This document shows positions 7,155 through 12,935 of a stretch of 12,935 nucleotides of DNA, piece after piece (within the stretch, counting starts at the first letter, position 1; the number at the start of each line of letters is the position of its first letter). Both the position numbers and the translations under genes were made by a program. Under the pieces are notes generated by a model. The model saw only the letters and a program-made list of their open reading frames with translations. It ran no database searches and had not been told where the DNA came from. The DNA is from an uncultured bacterium (lineage in GTDB: Bacteria; Verrucomicrobiota; Kiritimatiellia; CAIKKV01), in contig CAIKKV010000385.1 in NCBI GenBank assembly GCA_903828035.1, forward strand, positions 1-12,935, in the 5' to 3' direction.

Positions 7155-8489
7155 ATGCCGAAGCTATTCCAGGCAGCCGGGGAATCCCGGAGCGGCTGGA
7201 CCCTGTTGCTGCTTTTCCTGGCAACCGTCCAGCTCGTGATCTTCTGGATGGCCGGCTATTCCGAAGGCCCCCTCGCCGACAAGGCCGTCCGCTACTACAG
7301 CGCGGCCCGCCTGTTTGCCCGCGAATCCCGCGTCAGCCCCCTGAACGGAGCCGAACAGGCCTGGCTGAACAAGCTCTCCTTCGAGCAGGACGCCCGCCTC
7401 CGGCCCCGCCTTCACACCTATGCCGTCTCCCCCGTTTTCAGCGCGGTCCTCCGCTCCCTGTGCTCCGCCTGGCCGGGCGCCATGCCCCCCTACTCCTACA
7501 GCATCCCCGTCAAGGTCTCCTCCCTCCTCCTCTTCCTGTTCGCGCTGGGCTGGCTGCTGCTCATGACGGGCGCCTACCCGGTCGACGGCGTGCTGGCGGC
7601 CGCCTGCCTGATCATGGCCGCGCTCGGCCTGTCCCTTCCCCTGCTTGCCCCCGCCGCCGGCCGGGACATGGATTTCATGGCCGCCACTCCCCAGGGCTCC
7701 GCCGCCCTGCTGGTCCTGGCCTCCTTCGCCTGCTTCACCCGCAGCCGGGGCGTCCTGGCGGCCGCCAGCCTGCTCCTCGCCGCCGGCTGGCACGCCGGGT
7801 TTGCCGCTATCGCCGGGCCGTGCGCCGCCGGCGCTTTCGGCGTCTCGCTTTGCAACCGGGCCGGCAGTCGCGAAATCCGGATCATCGCCGCCATCCTGAC
7901 GCTGGCCCTCGCCCTGCTCTGCGTCCACCTGCGGCCGGGCCCCCTCCTCCAGCACCCCGTCTGGATCCCGGCCGCCCTCGTCATCCTCTTCCTCCTCACC
8001 GGACCCGCCACCCCGGATCCCGCCTGGCGCGCCACCTCCAGCCTGGCCGCGTTCCTCTTTCTCAGCCTGGGCGCCGACCTCGCGCTCGGCCATCCCCCCC
8101 TGCGGGAGGCGCTGCTCCATCTCGGCGTCAAGCCCCTCTTCCTTGACGCCGCCCCGCTCGCCGGCGTCCGGCACCTCGCCTCGCTCGCCCTGGCCGTGTC
8201 GGTCCTGATCGGCCTTCTCGACCGGATGCGACCCTTCCGCCTTGTCCCCAAAGACCGGCTCAACGCCCTGATGGCCGCCGCCACGTTCGGCCTCGCGGTC
8301 GCCATCGCCTCCGGCATGCGACAATGGCCCCGGGCCGGGCACAATTTCGCCATTATCCTTCACGCCGAAGAAGGGCTCCAGGCGCGCCCCCTCCCAGGCA
8401 CCGCCGCCTTGCCGATGCTGAATCCGAAACAGGAAGCCGCCTTTTTCGCGGCTTTAGGCGATTATTTGCTCACTCCGCCCAGGCCCTGA
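7155..8489 (+). CDS. Polytopic inner-membrane protein of unknown function
   Basis: I do not recognise this 444-residue protein. It has about ten hydrophobic segments: one near residues 19-40, then nine between about 118 and 390. The loop between the first two segments is large (about residues 41-116). It contains DKAVRYYSAARLF, which is faintly like the D-x-x-x-YY-x-AA pattern after the first helix in some GT-C glycosyltransferases (DUF2029/GT87 type). No clear catalytic motif is visible, so this is only a hint. The C-terminus (about 391-444) is hydrophilic. It lies 94 bp after the DUF481-like gene and 119 bp before a membrane glycosyltransferase on the same strand, so a role in envelope polysaccharide or lipid glycan handling is a reasonable guess. 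The ATG is chosen because the -10 box places the transcript start on it. Confidence 0.7.
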   Translation: MPKLFQAAGESRSGWTLLLLFLATVQLVIFWMAGYSEGPLADKAVRYYSAARLFARESRVSPLNGAEQAWLNKLSFEQDARLRPRLHTYAVSPVFSAVLRSLCSAWPGAMPPYSYSIPVKVSSLLLFLFALGWLLLMTGAYPVDGVLAAACLIMAALGLSLPLLAPAAGRDMDFMAATPQGSAALLVLASFACFTRSRGVLAAASLLLAAGWHAGFAAIAGPCAAGAFGVSLCNRAGSREIRIIAAILTLALALLCVHLRPGPLLQHPVWIPAALVILFLLTGPATPDPAWRATSSLAAFLFLSLGADLALGHPPLREALLHLGVKPLFLDAAPLAGVRHLASLALAVSVLIGLLDRMRPFRLVPKDRLNALMAAATFGLAVAIASGMRQWPRAGHNFAIILHAEEGLQARPLPGTAALPMLNPKQEAAFFAALGDYLLTPPRP

Positions 8490-8551
8490 CCGTCATTTTA
8501 TCCGCGCCAGGAAGCCCTCTTCTGAGCCCCCGATGCCCCCTTATCGCACTA

Positions 8552-8580
8552 TTGACCCCAAGGGGCGCGAATGGCAATAT
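8552..8580 (+). promoter_or_regulatory. Possible promoter for the glycosyltransferase gene
   Basis: TTGACC at 8552-8557 is a strong -35 match. A weak -10-like CAATAT sits at 8575-8580 after 17 bp; AATATA one base further on is similar. Transcription would start near 8587, inside or just before the small hairpin that precedes the ribosome binding site. The rest of the 119-bp gap (8490-8608) holds nothing else that I can identify. Confidence 0.4.
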
Positions 8581-8581
8581 A

Positions 8582-8601
8582 CCCGGCATCATATTACCGG
8601 G
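8582..8601 (+). promoter_or_regulatory. Hairpin overlapping the glycosyltransferase ribosome binding site
   Basis: CCCGG at 8582-8586 is complementary to CCGGG at 8597-8601, with a 10-nt AT-rich loop. The right arm includes the first three bases of the Shine-Dalgarno GGGAG (8599-8603). If the mRNA starts upstream of 8582, the stem could partly hide the ribosome binding site. Five GC pairs make it modestly stable. Confidence 0.3.
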
Positions 8602-8608
8602 AGTTCGA

Positions 8609-10087
8609 ATGACTGTTATCGGTTTCTGCCTGCTTGTCGCCATTTATGCTGCCACGAATATCGGCATGATGATCTATGGCCTGAATTGCTACATCATGCT
8701 TTACCTCTCCCGCCAGGGCTGGACCCGGGCCGAGAGCGCCCGCCAGGCCTCCACCGTCCTGCCGGATGATGAACTGCCCATCGTCACCACGCAAATCGCC
8801 GTCTACAACGAAGTGAATGTGGCCGAGCGCGTCCTGCGCGCCGCCTGCGCCATCGACTATCCCGCCGGCCGCCACGAGATCCAGGTGCTGGACGACTCGA
8901 ACGACGAAACGCTCGGCGTCATCGACCGCGTGGCCGCCGAGCTGACGGCCCGGGGCCACGAGATCACCATTCTGCGCCGCGCCAACCGCTTCGGCTTCAA
9001 GGCCGGCGCCCTGGCCGAAGGCCTGGCCAAAGCCCGCGGCAGCCTGGTCGCCGTGTTCGATGCCGACTTCGTGCCGCCCCGCGATTTCCTGCGCCGGATC
9101 GTGCCCTACTTCCAGGGCAACGCGAAGCTCGGCTTCGCCCAGGCGCGCTGGGGCCACCTGAACCGGACCCACTCCCTCCTGACCCTCGCGCAGGCGATCG
9201 GCATCGACGGCCACTTCCTGGTGGAACAGCCGGCCCGCAGCGGCAGCGGCCTTTTCCTGAACTTCAACGGCACGGCGGGCGTCTGGCGGCGCGACGCGAT
9301 CGTGGACGGCGGCGGCTGGTCCTGGGACACGCTGACCGAGGACCTGGACCTCTCCTACCGCGTCCAGTTCAAGGGCTGGGAAGGCCTGTACCTGCCGGAC
9401 CTCGTGGTGGAAGCCGAGCTGCCGGAGGATGTGAACGCCTTCCGCAGCCAGCAGTTCCGCTGGGCCAAGGGCTCCATCCAGACCGTCATCAAGCTCTTCC
9501 CCCAGCTGGCGGAGGCCAAGGTGTCGAAGTTCAAGAAGGTCCAGGCGTTCCTGCACATGACGGGGTACATGGTTCACCCCCTGATGCTGCTCCTCGCGCT
9601 CCTGTCCCTGCCCGTCCTGGCGCTGACGACCCAGATCAAGACCAACGCCGTGGTCTACGCGATCCTGTCGGTCCCGCTGATCCTCTCCATCCTGGCGCCG
9701 AGCACGATGTACAGCGTCGGCCAGTTCAAGGCCACGCCGCACTGGCGGAAGCGGATCCTCCTGATGCCGCTGCTGATGGTCGTGGGCGTGGGACTGGCCC
9801 TGTCGAACTCGCGCGCCATCCTGGAAGCCGCGATCGGACGCGAAAGCGAGTTCGTGCGCACGCCGAAACGCGGCGGCCAGCAGATCAAGGCCTACAGGAT
9901 GAAGATGCCGTGGGCCGGCGTGGTGGAAGTGCTGCTGGGCATTTACTGCACCTACACCCTGTCGGCGTATATCGTGGCCGACAAGTTCGCCGTCAGCCCC
10001 TTCATCGCCATCTATGCGGCGGGGTTCCTTTTCATCGGGCTGTCCACGATCGCCCAGGCGCTCGGCACGTTGCGGCAGCGCGCGTAA
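8609..10087 (+). CDS. Processive family 2 membrane glycosyltransferase (cellulose-synthase-like)
   Basis: This 492-residue enzyme is a GT2 glycosyltransferase of the cellulose synthase / CslA-like type, which polymerises sugar from a nucleotide donor at the inner face of the membrane. An N-terminal transmembrane helix (about residues 3-25) precedes the GT-A domain with D95-D96 (DDSNDE), D151-x-D153 (FDADF), T243-E244-D245 (TEDLDLSYR) and Q281-x-x-R284-W285. The last two are the catalytic-base and acceptor-site motifs of processive synthases. Four or more hydrophobic segments follow between about 310 and 490. There is no PilZ domain. The donor and product (glucan, mannan or other) cannot be read from the sequence. 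The ATG at 8609 is chosen for its Shine-Dalgarno GGGAG (8599-8603, 5-nt spacer). An upstream in-frame ATG at 8324 would overlap the previous gene and adds arginine-rich, non-homologous sequence. Confidence 0.9.
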   Translation: MTVIGFCLLVAIYAATNIGMMIYGLNCYIMLYLSRQGWTRAESARQASTVLPDDELPIVTTQIAVYNEVNVAERVLRAACAIDYPAGRHEIQVLDDSNDETLGVIDRVAAELTARGHEITILRRANRFGFKAGALAEGLAKARGSLVAVFDADFVPPRDFLRRIVPYFQGNAKLGFAQARWGHLNRTHSLLTLAQAIGIDGHFLVEQPARSGSGLFLNFNGTAGVWRRDAIVDGGGWSWDTLTEDLDLSYRVQFKGWEGLYLPDLVVEAELPEDVNAFRSQQFRWAKGSIQTVIKLFPQLAEAKVSKFKKVQAFLHMTGYMVHPLMLLLALLSLPVLALTTQIKTNAVVYAILSVPLILSILAPSTMYSVGQFKATPHWRKRILLMPLLMVVGVGLALSNSRAILEAAIGRESEFVRTPKRGGQQIKAYRMKMPWAGVVEVLLGIYCTYTLSAYIVADKFAVSPFIAIYAAGFLFIGLSTIAQALGTLRQRA

Positions 10088-10109
10088 GGCTTCGCCCGCA
10101 GAACGCGGA

Positions 10110-10379
10110 TCAGCCCGCCTCGACGCGAATGGCGCGCGCCGCCTTCCTCGCCATCACATAGCGGGCCTCGCCCGCCGCCACCACGAGGCCGTGCTCCCCG
10201 CCCACATTGCGCAGGACGCGGACCGTCACGCCGGGAAAGAAGCCCATCTCGCGGGACTGCCGGTCCGGGTTTGCCACAATCCGGTAAACCTGGTCCTCAA
10301 AGCCCTCGTCGAGCCTCTCCACGGGCGGAGCCGGCTGGTGCGGCGAGCAGCGGCGGTGGCGGAATTGCATCCCGAACAT
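10110..10379 (-). CDS. feoA: FeoA-domain protein
   Basis: This 89-residue cytoplasmic protein carries a FeoA (SH3-like beta-barrel) domain in its C-terminal two thirds. It has the family's helix followed by REMGFFPG, a strand VTVRVLRN, and a final pair of strands ending ARAIRVE. FeoA is the small partner of FeoB in ferrous iron uptake and probably modulates it. The first 20 or so residues form a basic, His- and Cys-containing extension absent from minimal FeoA proteins. The ATG at 10379 is chosen because GGAGGAGG lies about 5 nt upstream of it. A GTG at 10400 overlaps the feoB stop (GTGA) and would add seven residues, mostly glycine. Gene order feoB then feoA is the reverse of the common one. 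Its stop is 22 nt from the convergent glycosyltransferase stop. Confidence 0.85.
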   Translation of the reverse strand: MFGMQFRHRRCSPHQPAPPVERLDEGFEDQVYRIVANPDRQSREMGFFPGVTVRVLRNVGGEHGLVVAAGEARYVMARKAARAIRVEAG

Positions 10380-10396
10380 GTGTCCTCCTCCCCCGG

Positions 10397-12277
10397 TCAC
10401 GAAGCCAGTTGATAAAACAGGGTGGCCGTCAGCCAGGCGACCGCCGTCTGGTACGTCATCGAAAAGGCCGTCCAGCCCCAGCCGGCTTCCCGGCGCAGGG
10501 CCGCCAGCGTGGCGATGCAGGGCACGTAGAGCAGCACGAAGAGCAGGTAGGCAAAGGCGGCGGCGCCCGTGCCGAAGTGATGGCGCATGGCGCCCGTGAT
10601 GCCGTGCCGCACGCCGCCCTCCGCCAGGGGCGTTTCGCCGTGGTCCGCGTGGGGCGTGGCGCCCGTCACCGGCTCGTGCGCGGCGGGCGGCTCCGGCTCC
10701 ATCTGGCCGTACAGCGCGTCCAGCGTGCCGACCACCGCCTCCTTGGCCACCACGCCGGTGAGCAGCCCGACGGCGGCCGGCCAGTTCTCGCGACTAACAC
10801 CCATGGGCGCGAAGATAGGCGTGATCGCCTTCCCCGCTTTTTCAAGCCACGATTCGCCGGTCCCGTCCGCCCCCCGGCCAAGGGTGTTGAGCAGGCTCAG
10901 GGCCGTCACGGCCAGCACGATCACCTTGCCGCCGCGCAGCATGAACCCCTTCAGGTTCTCCCACGAGTGGCGGAAGACGGCCTTCATGCTGGGCACCTGG
11001 TAGGCCGGCAGCTCCATGACGAAGGAGGACGGCTCGCCGCGCAGAAGGGTCTTCTGCAGCAGCAGCCCGGTCAGGATGGCCATCAGGATGCCGATCAGGT
11101 ACAGGGCAAACACCACCTGGTTGCCACGCGCGGGGAAAAAGGCCGTGGCAAAAAGGGTGTAGACCGGCAGGCGGGCGCTGCACGACATGAAGGGATTGAT
11201 GAGCAGGGTGATCAGCCGCTCGCGCCGCTCCTTCAGCGTGCGCGTGGCGAACATGGCCGGCACGTTGCAGCCGAACCCGACCAGCAAGGGCAGGAAGGCG
11301 CGGCCCGGAAGCCCGATCTTGCGCAGGACCTTGTCCATCACGAACGCGCCGCGCGCCATGTAGCCGGAGTTTTCGAGGATGGCGAGGCAGAAGAAAATGC
11401 CGAAGATCGGCGGCAGGAACGTCGAGACGGCGCGCATGCCCGCCCCCACTCCGTCCGCCAGCAGGGTGATCAGCAGCGCCGGCGCGCCCAGCTGCTCCAG
11501 GAAGTGGCGCGGCATTTCCACGAACAGCCGGCCGCAGAACGAATCAATCAGGCTGATCGCCGGGCGGGACCCGCTGACGGTGATCATGAACACCAGGTAC
11601 ATGACCGCCAGGAAAAACGGAATGCCGGAAAAGCGGCTCAGCGCATAGCGGTCCAGCCGATCCGAAAAACGGCGGACCGGCGTCCGGTTCCGGTCCGCGA
11701 CCGCGAGCGCCGTCTCGCGCACAAAGAGATAACGCCCCTCTTCCGTCGTGGGAATGGGGTGCGACGGAACCGGAGCGGCTTCGGCGGCGGCGACCGCCTC
11801 GATGGCCTCGAAAACGGGATCCAGCCGGCGGTCGCGATGGGCGGCGAGCGGAATGACCGGGCAGCCCAGCCGCGCGGCCAGCTTGGCGACATCGATGCGG
11901 ATCTGGAGCGACTCGGCCAGGTCCATCATGTTCAGCACCACGACCATCGGGTGCCCCAGGGCCAGCAGCTGGCTGGTCAGGTAGAGGCTGCGCTCCAGGT
12001 TGACGGCGTCGATGATGTTGACGATCACATCGGCGGTGCCCCCGGCCAGGAAGTCGCGGGTTACCTGCTCGTCCAGCGTGTGCGCATCGATCGAATAGAG
12101 GCCGGGCAGGTCGGTCACCCACAGATCCTGCTCGCGGTGGCGAAAGGCGCCCTCGGCGCGTTCCACGGTGACGCCCGGCCAGTTTCCCACATGCCGGCAG
12201 TCGCCCGTCATGCGGTTGAACAGGGTTGTTTTCCCGCAGTTGGGATTGCCGGCCAGGGCCAGGGTGATCACGCGCAT
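10397..12277 (-). CDS. feoB: FeoB ferrous iron transporter
   Basis: This 626-residue FeoB combines a cytosolic N-terminal GTPase domain with a polytopic membrane domain for Fe(II) import. G-motifs: G1 GNPNCGKT (10-17), G2 within VGNWPGVTVE (T37), G3 DLPG (56-59), G4 NMMD (116-119). The membrane part keeps the conserved cysteine segments GFGCNVPAM and PFMSCSARLPVY. The protein is shorter than the E. coli one (773 residues). Near residues 526-567, between the later membrane segments, is a Pro/His-rich stretch with about six histidines. The start is the ATG at 12277, preceded by AGGAGG. It overlaps the end of the regulator gene by 10 nt, indicating translational coupling. Context (a DtxR/MntR-type regulator upstream, feoA downstream) supports iron as substrate. 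Demand for iron-sulfur clusters by the nearby hydrogenase would be high. Confidence 0.95.
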   Translation of the reverse strand: MRVITLALAGNPNCGKTTLFNRMTGDCRHVGNWPGVTVERAEGAFRHREQDLWVTDLPGLYSIDAHTLDEQVTRDFLAGGTADVIVNIIDAVNLERSLYLTSQLLALGHPMVVVLNMMDLAESLQIRIDVAKLAARLGCPVIPLAAHRDRRLDPVFEAIEAVAAAEAAPVPSHPIPTTEEGRYLFVRETALAVADRNRTPVRRFSDRLDRYALSRFSGIPFFLAVMYLVFMITVSGSRPAISLIDSFCGRLFVEMPRHFLEQLGAPALLITLLADGVGAGMRAVSTFLPPIFGIFFCLAILENSGYMARGAFVMDKVLRKIGLPGRAFLPLLVGFGCNVPAMFATRTLKERRERLITLLINPFMSCSARLPVYTLFATAFFPARGNQVVFALYLIGILMAILTGLLLQKTLLRGEPSSFVMELPAYQVPSMKAVFRHSWENLKGFMLRGGKVIVLAVTALSLLNTLGRGADGTGESWLEKAGKAITPIFAPMGVSRENWPAAVGLLTGVVAKEAVVGTLDALYGQMEPEPPAAHEPVTGATPHADHGETPLAEGGVRHGITGAMRHHFGTGAAAFAYLLFVLLYVPCIATLAALRREAGWGWTAFSMTYQTAVAWLTATLFYQLAS

Positions 12278-12756
12278 GACGCCCCCTCCTGCTTGCGCAG
12301 ATAGGCGGAGAAGGCGCGGGTCAGCGGGCGGGTCGCGCCGGGCCGCTCGCTCAGGAACCGGGCGAACAGGCGAAGCCGCTCAATGGTCTCGGGGGTGGCG
12401 GCGTGCTCCAGGCGGCAGGCGTCGGAGTCGGCGGCGGCCGGCTCGAGAAGCAGGATGCCCGACAGGAACAGGGAAAAGACCTCGTGCCCCCCGCTCACGC
12501 GTACGGCCACGGCGCGGCCGGCCGGCTCCAGGGCCACCAGCTCGTAGGGGCTGTAGCGGACGAGCCCCTCGCGCGCCAGGTGCTTGAGCGTGGCGGTCAC
12601 GGTGGACTTGTGCAGGCCCAGGTGGCTGGCCAGGTCGCGCACCCGGGCGGCGCCCTTCTGCTGCTCCAGCCGCAGGATGGCCTCCAGGCAGTCCTGCATG
12701 GAGGGCGTCACCGCCCCCCCCTTTCCCCCGCCCGTCTTCTTTATTGTTTTAGTCAT
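12268..12756 (-). CDS. MntR/DtxR-family metal-dependent transcriptional regulator
   Basis: This 162-residue repressor-type protein has an N-terminal winged helix-turn-helix (residues about 17-75, with TPSMQDCLEAI and LHKSTVTATLKHL) and a helical metal-binding dimerisation domain (about 80-162). It lacks the C-terminal SH3 domain of long DtxR proteins. Predicted metal ligands are D22, E25, H91, C114, E117 and H118, aligning with MntR D8, E11, H77, E99, E102 and H103. The spacing from the first Asp to the His is the same 69 residues. The Cys at the E99 position is the DtxR-type choice. It very likely represses the regulator-feoB-feoA operon when metal is plentiful. The start is uncertain: I prefer the ATG at 12756, directly behind a -10-like box. 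Alternatives are the ATG at 12774 and a GTG at 12711, which would match the usual MntR N-terminus. Confidence 0.88.
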   Translation of the reverse strand: MTKTIKKTGGGKGGAVTPSMQDCLEAILRLEQQKGAARVRDLASHLGLHKSTVTATLKHLAREGLVRYSPYELVALEPAGRAVAVRVSGGHEVFSLFLSGILLLEPAAADSDACRLEHAATPETIERLRLFARFLSERPGATRPLTRAFSAYLRKQEGASCA

Positions 12757-12763
12757 CAAACAA
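12744..12763. promoter_or_regulatory. Palindrome over the regulator start, candidate operator
   Basis: TTGTTT at 12744-12749 and AAACAA at 12758-12763 are perfect 6-bp inverted arms with an 8-bp centre (one more symmetric A/T pair inside). The site spans the predicted transcription start and the start codon of the regulator. This is a typical place for an autoregulatory DtxR/MntR operator, although it does not match the classic DtxR or MntR box sequences. Confidence 0.4.
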
Positions 12764-12764
12764 T

Positions 12765-12793
12765 ATTTAACCATGCCAACATTCGAAAAGCAA
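12765..12793 (-). promoter_or_regulatory. Predicted promoter for the regulator-feoB-feoA operon
   Basis: On the reverse strand, TTGCTT (12793-12788) is followed after 17 bp by TTAAAT (12770-12765). Both are partial matches (3/6 and 4/6) in the only AT-rich patch of this region. Transcription would start near 12758, about 2 nt before the preferred ATG, again with no Shine-Dalgarno sequence. Confidence 0.4.
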
Positions 12794-12805
12794 GCGCGGA
12801 AAAAT

Positions 12806-12935
12806 GATAGCGAATAGCGAATAGCGGAGGGCGGAGTTCCACGACGCCTTACTTCAATAGCGCATAGCGAATAGCGGAGGGCGGAGTTCCACGACGCCTT
12901 ACCCTTCAATAGCGCATAGCGAATAGCGGAGGAGA
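12806..12935. repeat. Tandem repeat, 50-52 bp period, with 7-bp subrepeats
   Basis: Two and a half near-identical copies follow one another and continue past the window end. The shared core includes GCGGAGGGCGGAGTTCCACG, seen at 12824-12843 and 12874-12893. Spacing from copy 1 to copy 2 is 50 bp and from copy 2 to copy 3 is 52 bp (ACTTC versus ACCCTTC at the junction). Each copy begins with three heptamers of the form ATAGCG plus A, C or G. The period is not a multiple of three, so the array is unlikely to be coding. No spacer-like unique sequence separates the copies, so it is not a CRISPR array. Confidence 0.85.

Noticed and set aside
7164..8363. A 399-codon reverse-strand frame opposite the membrane-protein gene
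   Set aside because: It is a Gly/Glu/Ala-rich shadow. The forward frame has coherent transmembrane segments and a promoter at its start.
8324..8608. Upstream in-frame start for the glycosyltransferase
   Set aside because: The added 95 residues are arginine- and proline-rich and overlap the previous gene. The ATG at 8609 has a good ribosome binding site and starts with the expected membrane helix.
10271..12304. A 677-codon forward-strand frame opposite feoB
   Set aside because: It is rich in Arg, Gly, Gln and His with no domain, while the opposite strand encodes an unmistakable FeoB.
12757..12909. N-terminal extension of the regulator through the tandem repeats
   Set aside because: The repeat period is not a multiple of three, and the extra 51 residues have no counterpart in MntR/DtxR proteins.
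12806..12935. CRISPR array
   Set aside because: Copies are directly contiguous with no unique spacers, and no cas genes are present.

Overview
The window is GC-rich and tightly packed. Its genes point to an anaerobic or fermentative, H2-metabolising bacterium with an outer membrane: a multimeric [FeFe] hydrogenase, a signal-peptide-bearing beta-barrel protein of the DUF481 type, and ferrous iron uptake. The mixture would fit the PVC group (Kiritimatiellota, Verrucomicrobiota or Lentisphaerota), but no marker gene is present, so this is only a guess.

Region 1 (about 214-6257, + strand) is one operon: a sigma70-like promoter, a stand-alone two-CBS-domain protein, then hydC, hydB and hydA. The last three are joined by ATGA stop/start overlaps. 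HydA resembles the catalytic subunit of NAD(P)-linked hydrogenases such as Desulfovibrio HndD. HydB has the usual thioredoxin-like [2Fe-2S] and NuoF-type flavin/NADH modules. In place of the usual C-terminal ferredoxin domain it carries a complete GltD/NfnB-like FAD and NADPH module, giving a 1053-residue fusion. The predicted complex could therefore connect H2, NAD(H) and NADP(H), and possibly ferredoxin by electron bifurcation. No maturation genes (hydE, hydF, hydG) are present.

Region 2 (about 6274-10087, + strand) holds three envelope-related genes: a DUF481-like outer-membrane protein, a polytopic membrane protein of unknown function, and a processive family 2 glycosyltransferase of the cellulose-synthase type. 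The first two lack Shine-Dalgarno sequences and have -10-like boxes so close to the ATG that leaderless transcripts are likely. The glycosyltransferase has its own promoter-like sequence and a good ribosome binding site.

Region 3 (10110-12756, - strand) is an iron operon in the order regulator, feoB, feoA, converging on the glycosyltransferase. The regulator is a short MntR/DtxR-type protein. Its predicted metal site mixes the Mn-type Asp with the Fe-type Cys, and a palindrome over its start codon suggests autoregulation.

Region 4 (about 12806-12935) is a tandem repeat of roughly 50-52 bp built partly of 7-bp subrepeats. It runs off the right edge of the window.

Bases 1-213 contain no supportable gene.
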